A stretch of 11,432 nt of DNA. Source: Sutterella parvirubra YIT 11816 (lineage in GTDB: Bacteria > Pseudomonadota > Gammaproteobacteria > Burkholderiales > Burkholderiaceae_F). The notes under the pieces were generated by a model. That model made no database searches and was not told where the DNA came from. It saw nothing but the letters and a program-made list of their open reading frames with translations. Below, piece after piece: positions 1 through 6,976 of this stretch. How positions within the stretch are numbered: the stretch's first letter is position 1; every line of letters starts with the position of its first letter. The position numbers and the translations under genes are program-made. The DNA is taken from NCBI RefSeq assembly GCF_000250875.1, contig NZ_JH604883.1:1-11432 (forward strand), written 5' to 3'.

Positions 1-628
1 GAATTTGGTGCTCGCCTGCACGGAATGCAATCAGAAGAAAAGCGCACAGCCTTTGGAAGTCTTTCTGAAGAACAAGCCCGAGCAGATTGAACGGATCCGC
101 CGTCAGCTCAAAGCACCGCTCCGCGATGCCGCTGCGGTGAACGCGACACGTTGGGCGCTCTTCAACGCACTCAAGCAAACCGGGCTTCTCGTGGCAACGG
201 GGACGGGCGCGCAGACGAAGTTCAACCGCAAGGCCTTCGGGATCCCGAAGGAACACTGGTTGGATGCGCTCTGCGTCGGTCGGATCAACGGTGCCGACTA
301 CCCGAAGTCAATGGGAGTGCTTCAGGTCCGCTGTACGGGGCGCGGGAGCTACCAGCGCACGCGCCTCAACAAGTACGGCTTCCCCCGCGGCTATCTGATG
401 CGTCAGAAGCGCGTTCACGGGTTCGCGACCGGCGACATGGTGGAGGCCGACAAGAAAGGCGTCGTTTATCAAGGCCGCGTAGCCGTCCGCGAAAGCGGAT
501 GCTTCGTGTTGCAGACGCCCGACGGCAAGGTTGACGGCATTCATTGGCGTCATTGCCGCCTGATTTCCCACAACAACGGATATGGGTACGCGTGGCTTCG
601 CCCCGCGCCTCATTCCTCCCTCATCTGA
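1..628 (+). CDS. iscB: RNA-guided endonuclease IscB, C-terminal part (5' partial)
   Basis: The reading frame is open from base 2 and enters the window inside the gene; the TTG at 5 is a Leu codon, not a start. The first residues, NLVLACTECNQKK, are the end of an HNH nuclease motif with its Asn and a CxxC pair. Next comes KAPLRDAAAVNATRWAL, typical of the IscB family, then the RuvC-III segment EHWLDALC, whose His and Asp (codons at 254 and 263) match the catalytic HxxD of RuvC-III. The C-terminal domain has the family-like TGRGSYQRTRLNKYGFPRG, HGFATGDMVEA and WRHCRL segments and ends normally at a TGA. IscB proteins are RNA-guided DNA nucleases of OMEGA systems, often carried by IS200/IS605-type elements, and are related to the ancestors of Cas9. 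The N-terminal PLMP and RuvC-I/II parts and the upstream omega RNA would lie left of the window, so intactness cannot be judged. No transposase is visible here. Confidence 0.88.
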   Translation, partial: NLVLACTECNQKKSAQPLEVFLKNKPEQIERIRRQLKAPLRDAAAVNATRWALFNALKQTGLLVATGTGAQTKFNRKAFGIPKEHWLDALCVGRINGADYPKSMGVLQVRCTGRGSYQRTRLNKYGFPRGYLMRQKRVHGFATGDMVEADKKGVVYQGRVAVRESGCFVLQTPDGKVDGIHWRHCRLISHNNGYGYAWLRPAPHSSLI

Positions 629-654
629 AGACGAGGGTTTCCTGAGGATTTTTT
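608..654 (+). terminator. Stem-loop plus T6 at iscB end, overlapping the next ribosome binding site
   Basis: CCTCA (608-612) can pair with TGAGG (643-647), and CCCTC (618-622) with GAGGG (633-637), around a 10-nt loop. A run of six T (649-654) follows directly. This has the shape of an intrinsic terminator for iscB, although the two short stems are separated by a 5x5 internal loop. The 3' arm contains the only Shine-Dalgarno candidate (TGAGGA) of the downstream peptidase gene, whose ATG begins right after the T run. The structure could therefore also affect translation of that gene. It could alternatively be the terminal hairpin of an IS200/IS605-like right end. Confidence 0.45.
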
Positions 655-2385
655 ATGGAGCACAAACCCAAGCTGATCCGCACGGCGGTTCTGGCCGCCG
701 CGGCGGGCCTCACCTTTAGCATTACCGCCACCGCCGCCCCCGGCGTCGTCCCCAACGTCCCCGAGTCGGTCAAAACCGCGGCGACCACGATCGCGAACGA
801 CGCCCCGATGAAGGCGATGCTCGAAGAGCTGGTCTCCCCCGAAGCTCAGCAATGGCGCTTCGACACCCTGCTCGAACTCGTGCGCATCGCATCGCCCTCG
901 AGGTCGGAGATGCGCCGACAGGCCGAGATCACGAAGCGCCTCGTCGAAGAATGGGGCTTCTCGCCCGAAGACATCATGACGAACGCCGAAGGCACGATCA
1001 AGGGCGCGGGCCTTCAGATCGTCGACGGCCTTCCCGTCTACAACGTCTGCGTGAGGATCCCCGGCACCTACGGCGCGGCGCCTGATCCGGTCACCTACAA
1101 GGGGCAGCTTCCGAAGGTGCTTCTGGAAGGCCACATCGACACGGTGAATCCGCCGGATCTCCCGCCCGCTTCGAACACCTACGAACCCGTGAAGCTTCAG
1201 CCCGTCAACGACCCCGTCGTCGCGACGAGAGATGAACTCAAAGCCCTCAAAGACGAAATCAAGTTCGACGCGAACGGCCGCGTCGTCAAGGACGAGGTCT
1301 ACAAGAAGGCCTACAAGCGCTATCAGGACTTTGAAGCCGCGAAGAAGGCGGGCGCCTACCGCATCTACGTTCCGGGCTACAACGACGCGATGATCAACAC
1401 CGTCGCGGTCATGCAGGCCGCCAAACTCATGAAGAAGTACGGCGTCAAGCCTGTCTACGACATCTGGGTCTGCGGCACGACGGGCGAAGAAGGCAAAGGC
1501 AACCTCTGCGGCATGAAGCAGCTCTACGGCTACAGCCAGGACGTGGGCAAAGGCAACAACGCTTTGAACTTCGTCGCGAACTTCGGCGCGGACTCGACGC
1601 GCCCCGGGAGCGGCACCTTGAACTATCTCGGGAGCTACCGCTTCGAAGTGAAGTACGTCGAACCCGCCGGGTGGAAGCTGGGCGACAAGCCCGCGCCCTC
1701 GGCCTTGATGGCGATGAACCGCGCGATCGCGCAGATCGCCGACCTCAAGACCCCGTGGGACGACGACAAGGCCGCGGAGCGCACGACCTACACGGTGGGC
1801 GTCGCGGACTGCACGCCCGCGAAGGGTGAGGGGATGCGGAGCGAAGCCTGCACGCTGATGGTCGACATGAGGAGCCCCACTCAGGGGCCGCTCTCCGCCA
1901 TCCGCTCGAAGATCGAACCGGCGTTCGCAGCCGCCGTCAAGGCGGAGAACGCCGCCTACGGCGTGAAGGACGGCGACCCGAAGGCCGTCAAGATGGAACT
2001 CGTATGGTTCGGCGACCGCCCGGCCTACCAGCGCCCGAACTACGACGACATCGCGGTGACCGCCTGGTGGACCGCGAACGAGGTGGTCGGCACGGACGTC
2101 CGTAAGGACCTTCCGACCACCGCCTCGAGCCTGAACGACAACGTCCCGGCCGCCGTGGGCGTGCCGACCGTCAACATGAACGTCGGCACCAACGCGGGCG
2201 GCGGGGGCGGCCATACCTGGTACGAATGGGGCATCCCGGGCGACGGCGTCGCCGAAGGGAAGCGCGTCTTCCGCTTCATCCTCTCGGGGCTGATCGCGTC
2301 GGGCTACAACACGTCTGACGGCAAGGTGGTCAAACCCGGCGTCGGTCCCATGGGGAACCGCACCACGGAAGAGATGTTCAAGTAA
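655..2385 (+). CDS. Secreted M20-family metallopeptidase with atypical lid domain
   Basis: This 576-aa protein starts with a Sec signal peptide (basic start, hydrophobic residues 10-22, likely cleavage after about residue 28), so it should act in the periplasm or outside. The M20 zinc-hydrolase fold is clear. Residues 159-163 are GHIDT (metal His160, Asp162), followed by Asp244 in GYNDAM, Glu278/Glu279 in GTTGEEGKG, Asp313 in FGADSTRP and His520 in GGGGGHTWYEW. Together these give a complete set of metal and catalytic ligands. The dimerisation/lid domain (about 325-440) is recognisable from GSYRFEVKY and LMVDMRSP. It lacks the usual GPGGHS stretch (YVEPAGW instead) and the usual GGxxxN turn (CTPAKGEGMRSEAC instead). 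Family members cleave peptides or acyl-amino acids; the substrate here is unknown. The ATG at 655 is chosen for the signal peptide and the TGAGGA six bases upstream. The next gene is 12 bases downstream and encodes only a lid domain, which suggests joint function. Confidence 0.86.
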   Translation: MEHKPKLIRTAVLAAAAGLTFSITATAAPGVVPNVPESVKTAATTIANDAPMKAMLEELVSPEAQQWRFDTLLELVRIASPSRSEMRRQAEITKRLVEEWGFSPEDIMTNAEGTIKGAGLQIVDGLPVYNVCVRIPGTYGAAPDPVTYKGQLPKVLLEGHIDTVNPPDLPPASNTYEPVKLQPVNDPVVATRDELKALKDEIKFDANGRVVKDEVYKKAYKRYQDFEAAKKAGAYRIYVPGYNDAMINTVAVMQAAKLMKKYGVKPVYDIWVCGTTGEEGKGNLCGMKQLYGYSQDVGKGNNALNFVANFGADSTRPGSGTLNYLGSYRFEVKYVEPAGWKLGDKPAPSALMAMNRAIAQIADLKTPWDDDKAAERTTYTVGVADCTPAKGEGMRSEACTLMVDMRSPTQGPLSAIRSKIEPAFAAAVKAENAAYGVKDGDPKAVKMELVWFGDRPAYQRPNYDDIAVTAWWTANEVVGTDVRKDLPTTASSLNDNVPAAVGVPTVNMNVGTNAGGGGGHTWYEWGIPGDGVAEGKRVFRFILSGLIASGYNTSDGKVVKPGVGPMGNRTTEEMFK

Positions 2386-2390
2386 GGAGG
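2383..2390 (+). promoter_or_regulatory. Shine-Dalgarno overlapping the upstream stop codon
   Basis: TAAGGAGG combines the stop codon of the peptidase gene with a near-perfect Shine-Dalgarno sequence, seven bases before the ATG at 2398. Ribosomes ending the peptidase stand on the initiation site of the small lid-domain gene. Translational coupling and matched output of the two proteins are therefore likely. Confidence 0.75.
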
Positions 2391-2397
2391 GCACGTC

Positions 2398-2808
2398 ATG
2401 CTGAAATCGATCCGAAACACGACGGCGCTCGCCATCCTTGCGCTTTGCTCGGGCGCGGCGCTCGCCGCCAACACCTACACCGTCACGATCGAGGGCCCGG
2501 GCGGGCACTCGAACGGGGACTACGGGAACGTCAACGCCGTGCACGCGGGGGCGCGCGCCGTGACCGCTTTGGGTCAGGTGCTCCTTGACGCGGTCATCGC
2601 GTCCATGAAGGGCGGCGCGACGGTGAACGCCATCGCGGCCGACTGCACCTTCACGGTGACGGTCGCGGACGACAAGGCCGCCGCGGCGAAGCCCGTGATT
2701 GAAAAGACCGTTTCTGAGGCGATTGCCGCGGAGAACGCCTTCCGCGGGGTCAAGAAGGGCGACCTCGTCCGCGGGGCACCCGCGGAAGTGCGCGCCACGG
2801 TGAAGTGA
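2398..2808 (+). CDS. Secreted stand-alone M20 dimerisation (lid) domain protein
   Basis: This 136-aa protein has a Sec signal peptide (MLKSIRNTTALAILALCSGA, cleavage near residues 23-24) followed only by sequence typical of the M20 peptidase dimerisation domain. YTVTIEGPGGHSNGDYG (27-43) is followed by NVNAVHAGARAV. KGGATVNAIAADCTFTV (71-87) corresponds to the GGxxxNxIP turn of the family. None of the metal-binding catalytic motifs is present, so it cannot be a peptidase alone. In full-length M20 enzymes the His of the GGHS motif and the Asn of the GGxxxN turn reach into the active site, commonly of the partner subunit. The preceding gene has lost both from its own lid. I infer that this protein supplies them in trans as a subunit; a binding or inhibitory role is an alternative. 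It follows the peptidase gene by 12 bases with a stop-overlapping ribosome binding site. The end of the lid is also odd: the usual vDmRs is TVAD here. Confidence 0.78.
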   Translation: MLKSIRNTTALAILALCSGAALAANTYTVTIEGPGGHSNGDYGNVNAVHAGARAVTALGQVLLDAVIASMKGGATVNAIAADCTFTVTVADDKAAAAKPVIEKTVSEAIAAENAFRGVKKGDLVRGAPAEVRATVK

Positions 2809-2823
2809 CGGGGCAGAAGCCTG

Positions 2824-2855
2824 TGAAGGCCTGAAGGCCTGACCGGCTGAAAGCC
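2824..2855. repeat. 8-bp tandem micro-repeat, about four units
   Basis: TGAAGGCC occurs twice in a row (2824-2839), followed by the degenerate copies TGACCGGC and TGAAAGCC. It lies just after the lid-domain gene stop and before the terminator hairpin. The unit contains the palindrome AGGCCT. No function is evident. Confidence 0.5.
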
Positions 2856-2886
2856 CGAAGTTCATCCCTTCGCCATCTGGCAGACA

Positions 2887-2930
2887 AAGGCCGCCGGTCC
2901 GGGGTTGAGCGACCCGGGGTCGGCGGCCTT
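2887..2930. terminator. Two-way intrinsic-type terminator between convergent genes
   Basis: AAGGCCGCCG (2887-2896) pairs perfectly with CGGCGGCCTT (2921-2930). The stem continues inside with CCGGG (2899-2903) against CCCGG (2913-2917). The plus side is followed by an interrupted T-rich tract (CTTGTCCTTCTTGTATT). On the minus strand the hairpin is followed by TTTGTCTG. Its position between the plus-strand peptidase operon (ends 2808) and the minus-strand permease (ends 3011) fits a shared terminator. Confidence 0.7.
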
Positions 2931-3010
2931 CTTGTCCTTCTTGTATTCAGCTTCGGGTTGTTGTCTCTGAGGTTGCTGTGGCGAGCGGGCGAAGGAATGT
3001 GGTGAAGGGG

Positions 3011-3883
3011 TCATTCCTTGCCGGACGACCGCCCGGCAATGACGGTGCCGGCCAGCACCAAGGCGGCGCCCGTCCATCCTGTGACGCCCAAGCTCTCACC
3101 CAGGAAGATCGCCGAGAAGACCAACGCGCCGATGGGTTCCAGGTACCCGCCCGCCGATACGATCGAGGCGTTCAAGCGCGAGACCGCATAGAAGTAGAAG
3201 GCGCAGCCGACGCCGGTGTTGAGAAGCCCCAACACCGCCAAGGGGAGCCACACCGCCGCGACGTCGGCTGCGGTCGGGAAGGCGTCCACCGTCGACCACG
3301 CATAAATCAGCACCAGGGGAAAGGCCGCGGCCATTTCCAAGGATGCGGCCGTAAGACCGTCGACGTGCCCCGCGCGTCGTGCCGTCCATACCATCGCGGC
3401 GTAGCAGACGGCCGATAGCAGACCGATCAGCACCCCGCCCGAGAGCGTGAAGTCGCCGCCTCCGATCGCCAGCGCCGCACCCGCCGCCGCGGCCGCGAGC
3501 CCCAGCCATTGCGAGCCCGCGAAGCGGTCTTCGCCGGTCACGGCGAGAAACGCCATCAGCATGACGGGCCCCGTGTAGTAGAGGAGGGTCGTCATCCCGA
3601 CGCCGATCGTCTGAAAGCCCGCGTAGAGGCAGAGCCAGCTCGCACCCATTGCGAAGCCGGAGAGCACGAGCAGGACCAACTGTCGTCGGGTGAGCGTCGT
3701 GAAGGGCGTCCCGCGCCGCGCGGCCGCGCGCCTCAGCGTCAGAAGCAGGATCCCGAGGAAGCCTCCGCCCAGAATGAGGCGCGAGAGCACGATCACCGAG
3801 CTCTCGAACGGAATCGAGGCGGCGATGATGCCGTTCAACCCAAAGAGCAGGTTCGCGATGAGGTAGAGGGGAAGTGCGGGCAT
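3011..3883 (-). CDS. EamA/DMT-superfamily membrane transporter
   Basis: This 290-aa inner-membrane protein is almost entirely hydrophobic segments, consistent with the ten-helix, two-repeat architecture of drug/metabolite transporters. The first EamA repeat (about 1-140) opens with LIANLLFGLNG and contains SRLILGGGFLGILLL. The second (about 147-285) contains the family signature GYLEPIGALVFSAIFLGESL (246-265) and ends in ALVLAGTVIAG. Length is normal for the family. Such proteins export or import small metabolites such as amino acids, but the substrate cannot be read from the sequence. The start ATG at 3883 gives the expected short N terminus before helix 1. A Shine-Dalgarno sequence is weak (only a GAGA-like stretch upstream). 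It converges with the peptidase operon and diverges from the hydrolase gene. No regulator gene is adjacent. Confidence 0.88.
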   Translation of the reverse strand: MPALPLYLIANLLFGLNGIIAASIPFESSVIVLSRLILGGGFLGILLLTLRRAAARRGTPFTTLTRRQLVLLVLSGFAMGASWLCLYAGFQTIGVGMTTLLYYTGPVMLMAFLAVTGEDRFAGSQWLGLAAAAAGAALAIGGGDFTLSGGVLIGLLSAVCYAAMVWTARRAGHVDGLTAASLEMAAAFPLVLIYAWSTVDAFPTAADVAAVWLPLAVLGLLNTGVGCAFYFYAVSRLNASIVSAGGYLEPIGALVFSAIFLGESLGVTGWTGAALVLAGTVIAGRSSGKE

Positions 3884-4192
3884 GTGGGCGTCTCGGGGAG
3901 GTACGAAGTGCTTGGGGGTCAGAATTCCGGGGAAATGCCGCCGGCCGGAGGAGGATCCGGGAGGCGTCCTTGACGAAACCGGATGCCTCGACGGCGCCCG
4001 GAACTCGGGTACGGTCCTCCCATTGTCGCCCGAAACGCCTGAGCCGGCCTCGGTCTTTCGTCGTAGAGGGTTCGTTTCCCGAGCCGCCGCACTTTTTCCC
4101 AGATGCTGTCGGACGCCGCGGCCGTTTTCCTTCTTTCGCGCCTTCCGTGTAGGATTTTCCGGTCTTTCACTCCATCAACGGAGAACACCCCC
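3884..4192. other. Divergent intergenic region, permease / hydrolase
   Basis: These 309 bases between the divergent start codons should hold both promoters. No good -35/-10 pair was found by eye on either strand. The best -10-like hexamer on the plus strand is TAGGAT at 4150-4155, without a convincing -35. The hydrolase reading frame stays open upstream to an ATG at 4103, but that extension lacks a ribosome binding site and would bury the signal peptide. No RNA gene or repeat is recognised. Confidence 0.5.
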
Positions 4193-5230
4193 ATGCCCAT
4201 CACCCAACCCCGCCGCGCCTTCTCCTTCCGCCGCCTTGCCGTCGCGGCGCTCATTTCGGCCGTCGCCGGATCGGCCATCGCCGCCTCGGCCGCCGACCGT
4301 CTCCCCGGCTACGTCGACGGCGCCGAAGTGATCAAGGTCGACGTCTCGCGCCCGCAGATCGACACGATCTCCGGGATCATCTATTCCCAGATCAAGAGCG
4401 ACCGTGCGATCCGGCAGCTCCGCATGACGGTGATGTCGCCGCGCACGAAGGAAAAGAAACCCGCGATCGTCTACTTCCCCGGGGGCGGCTTCACCTCCGC
4501 CGACCATGAGAAGTTCACGGAGATGCGCACGGCGCTCGCTGAGGCTGGGTTCGTGGTTGCGGCGGCCGAATACCGCGTCGTTCCCAACGTCTACCCCGCG
4601 CCCGTCGTCGACGGGAAGAGTGCGGTCCGGTACCTGCGCGCCCACGCCGAGGAGTACGGTATCGATCCCAACCGCATCGGCGTTCTGGGCGACTCCGCCG
4701 GCGGCTACCTCTCGCAGATGCTCGGCACCACGAACGGCGAGAAGGACCTCGACAAGGGGGACTGGACGAACGTGTCGTCCGACGTCCAAGCGGCCGTCAC
4801 GATCTACGGGATTTCGGACCTTCTTTCGATCGGCGAAGGCCTCCCCGACGACGAAGTCCATGCGTCGCCCGCCGTCACCGAAGCGCTGCTCGTTCACGGT
4901 GCGGCCTTCCGGAAGTTCCCGGGCGCGTCCATTCACTCCGACCCCGCGAAGGCGAGGAACGCGAGCCCGCTCGGGCACGTCGACGGGAACGAACCCCCGT
5001 TCCTGATCCTCCACGGCGCGCAGGACCGGCTCGTGAGCCCCGAGCAGAGCCGCCACCTCTACGAAGCCTTGAAGGCGAAGGGCGAACCGGTGCGCTACGT
5101 TTTGGTCGAGAACGCCAACCACGGCGACCTGCCCTGGTACCAGCCCGAGATCGTGAAGCTCGTGGTCGACTGGTTCGTCGATACGCTCAAGCCCGCCGCG
5201 GGGAGTGCGGCGGCGGGGAGCAACCTCTGA
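4193..5230 (+). CDS. Secreted alpha/beta-hydrolase (esterase/lipase-like)
   Basis: This 345-aa secreted serine hydrolase starts with a signal peptide (MPITQPRRAF, hydrophobic stretch to about residue 32, cleavage near ASA-AD). The fold is shown by FPGGGF (95-100), the oxyanion-hole element corresponding to the HGGG of hormone-sensitive-lipase-like esterases. The nucleophile elbow is GDSAGG (Ser168), followed by the acid Asp278 in LILHGAQDRL and the base His310 in ENANHGDLPWY. The triad is therefore complete. The closest family types are the esterase/BD-FAE and dienelactone-hydrolase-like groups acting on acyl or carbohydrate esters; the real substrate is unknown. The start at 4193 is preferred over an in-frame ATG at 4103 because GGAG lies nine bases upstream and the protein then begins with a clean signal peptide. 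It appears monocistronic and is followed by GC-rich hairpins. Confidence 0.88.
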   Translation: MPITQPRRAFSFRRLAVAALISAVAGSAIAASAADRLPGYVDGAEVIKVDVSRPQIDTISGIIYSQIKSDRAIRQLRMTVMSPRTKEKKPAIVYFPGGGFTSADHEKFTEMRTALAEAGFVVAAAEYRVVPNVYPAPVVDGKSAVRYLRAHAEEYGIDPNRIGVLGDSAGGYLSQMLGTTNGEKDLDKGDWTNVSSDVQAAVTIYGISDLLSIGEGLPDDEVHASPAVTEALLVHGAAFRKFPGASIHSDPAKARNASPLGHVDGNEPPFLILHGAQDRLVSPEQSRHLYEALKAKGEPVRYVLVENANHGDLPWYQPEIVKLVVDWFVDTLKPAAGSAAAGSNL

Positions 5231-5247
5231 CGATGACGACCGCCCCC

Positions 5248-5282
5248 CGGCTCCTCCGCGTCGACGGAACACCGGGGAGCCG
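5248..5282. terminator. GC-rich stem-loop after hydrolase gene
   Basis: CGGCTCC (5248-5254) pairs with GGAGCCG (5276-5282). Inside it TCCG can pair with CGGA. It lies 17 bases beyond the hydrolase stop codon. There is no T run, so it may be only an RNA-stabilising or Rho-assisted structure. Confidence 0.35.
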
Positions 5283-5296
5283 ACTCCGCGTGGAGA

Positions 5297-5333
5297 AGAG
5301 GGGCGGCGCTGCGTGTTGCGGCGCCGCCCCTCT
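5297..5333. terminator. Perfect 13-bp inverted repeat between convergent genes
   Basis: AGAGGGGCGGCGC (5297-5309) pairs without mismatch with GCGCCGCCCCTCT (5321-5333). Three more pairs are possible inside, leaving a GTGTT loop. It lies between the hydrolase (plus, ends 5230) and the autotransporter copy (minus, ends 5410) and probably ends both transcripts. Neither side has a clear U tract. Confidence 0.6.
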
Positions 5334-5409
5334 CCATCTGGAAGGCCTCTGGATGTGGTCGGTTTGGAGGTTGAGTCCTTCCCTGTTGAGAATCGTACTG
5401 CCGTCAGGC

Positions 5410-6564
5410 TCAGAACGCATGCCGCACGCCCACGCTCCAGCGCCACGGCGTGTCGATCTCGCCGCCGTCCGCGTACTGGAAGTCGGCGTAGAGGTACGTG
5501 TCGTCCGCGACGTTCCAGTTGCCGCCGAGGCCCAGCTCGTACCACGAGCCGCCGAGATCCTGCGAGACGGTGCGCTTGGCGTCCCCGTAGCGGAACGTCG
5601 TGTCGGATTCACCCCGGAAGTCGTTCAGGACCGACGCGCGGAAGTAGAGGCTGCCGGTGTTCTCAGGGAGGATCATCCCGGCCTGGAAACCGGCGCGCCC
5701 CACGAACGCGTCCGTGCCTTCCGCCGTGACGTCGTAGCCGGCCCACGTGTAGTCCGCGGCGCGGACGTGCCCGTACATGACTTCCACCTGCGGCTCGACG
5801 TAGGTGAGGCTCGTGACGGGAAGACGCCACCCGGCCTCGACCGAGACGCTCATCGCGTTGGTGTCGTAGGAAGCCGTGTCGCGCACCCAATCGGCGCCGT
5901 TCTGCGCACGCATGTCGAGGTCCGTGGAGAGCATCCCGTACTTCAGCGTACCGTCGATGAACATCCCGTTCTCGGCGAGCCACGTCCCGTACGCCGTGAA
6001 GGCGAGGGACCAGCTGTCGCCGTCGCCCGTCTCAAACGTGCTCTCGCCCTGGCTGTAGCTGACCGCACCGCCCAAGATGACGTTCGTGCCTTCGAGCTTG
6101 TGGTCGTAACCCGCCTGGAAGCCGAAGTAGTCGTTTTCGACGTTTTGGCTCCCGTACTCGTCTTTGCCTTGGAAGACGCGCGCCCAGACGCCGTTGTTGA
6201 AGCCTTTGTGGTCGCGGAGCTCTCCCATGCGGTATTGGAGGTGGTTCATCTCGGCGCGCCAGGCCGTGGCGCCGAGGGCGAAGGATTCGGAGAGGGTGGC
6301 GAGGACGGTGTTGGCGGAAGTTCGGACGACCTGGGTTTGGTCCGGATCGGGCGCGGCCTCGGCCGCGCCGTCTTCCTTCACCATCCGCAGAACGGTTTCC
6401 GTCCCGTCGTTCAAACCGGCCTGGCCGACCCTGACGGCCATCGTGAACGCGGGTGCTTCCATACCTTCACCGCCCTTGATGGCGGCGACTTTCAGGAGAT
6501 TGGCCGCTTCCTTCGTCGTCTCCATAGGATCCAGTTCTTCCTGGCCCGGAACCGACACCGTCAC
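5410..6564 (-). CDS. Orphan autotransporter beta-barrel fragment of the broken paralogue
   Basis: This is the 3' open frame of the broken autotransporter, 384 aa if begun at the GTG at 6564. Its frame continues upstream to the G run. It contains the whole translocator region: WRAEMNHLQYRMGELRD, then GVWARVFQGKDEYG and strands to the terminal WSVGVRHAF with the C-terminal Phe that barrel assembly recognises. There is no signal peptide and no ribosome binding site at the GTG. Independent expression as an outer-membrane protein is therefore unlikely. The barrel shows no stop or frame break, unlike the passenger half. Confidence 0.45.
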   Translation of the reverse strand: MTVSVPGQEELDPMETTKEAANLLKVAAIKGGEGMEAPAFTMAVRVGQAGLNDGTETVLRMVKEDGAAEAAPDPDQTQVVRTSANTVLATLSESFALGATAWRAEMNHLQYRMGELRDHKGFNNGVWARVFQGKDEYGSQNVENDYFGFQAGYDHKLEGTNVILGGAVSYSQGESTFETGDGDSWSLAFTAYGTWLAENGMFIDGTLKYGMLSTDLDMRAQNGADWVRDTASYDTNAMSVSVEAGWRLPVTSLTYVEPQVEVMYGHVRAADYTWAGYDVTAEGTDAFVGRAGFQAGMILPENTGSLYFRASVLNDFRGESDTTFRYGDAKRTVSQDLGGSWYELGLGGNWNVADDTYLYADFQYADGGEIDTPWRWSVGVRHAF

Positions 6565-6690
6565 CGTGGATCCTGATTGAAGTTCATCAACCCTAAGGAT
6601 CTTGACGTAGCCCTCAACGTTGATGTGGAAATCAAGGTTCGTGGGGACCTCATCACCGTCAGCCCCTGCAACGGTCGGCGCGCTCTCGAT

Positions 6691-6696
6691 CCCCCC
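6691..6696 (-). repeat. Six-G homopolymer at a frame break
   Basis: On the coding (minus) strand the sequence is TTTGGGGGGATC. Frame 2 reads TTG GGG GGA TCG. With one more G it would read TTG GGG GGG ATC and continue into the barrel frame. The tract also has the form G GGG GGA, a possible -1 slippery heptamer. Confidence 0.6.
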
Positions 6697-6976
6697 AAAC
6701 TGATTTGTGCTTCGATGTGGTTGACGTTGACGGTGATCGTGTCCGATCCCGGAAGAGGTTGCAGGGAAGTCGCCGACGCTGAATTAAAAACCGAGCTGCC
6801 CAACATCTCCTCAAGCTCGGACTCGTTTGTGACGATGCTGCCGTTCCCAACGTTGATGGTCCCCACGCGAACCGAGTCGAAATCTTCGGACCCCGCGACG
6901 AAGGCGACATTCAACGTACTTGAATTCGCGGAGAATTCGCCGTCAACATCCTTGTACCCCACCCAAAGCGTGTCGA

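Noticed and set aside
610..2865. 751-codon open frame on the minus strand opposite the peptidase genes
   Set aside because: It is a shadow of GC-rich codons: rich in Arg, Gly, Val, Asp and His, with no domain and no ribosome binding site. The plus strand has clear M20 motifs.
4103..4192. Upstream ATG extending the hydrolase by 30 residues
   Set aside because: There is no ribosome binding site, and the extension would place 30 residues before a good signal peptide that has GGAG at the right distance from the ATG at 4193.
4175..5545. 456-codon minus-strand open frame across the hydrolase
   Set aside because: It is the antisense of a gene with a complete catalytic triad; the translation is low-complexity and Arg/Gly-rich.
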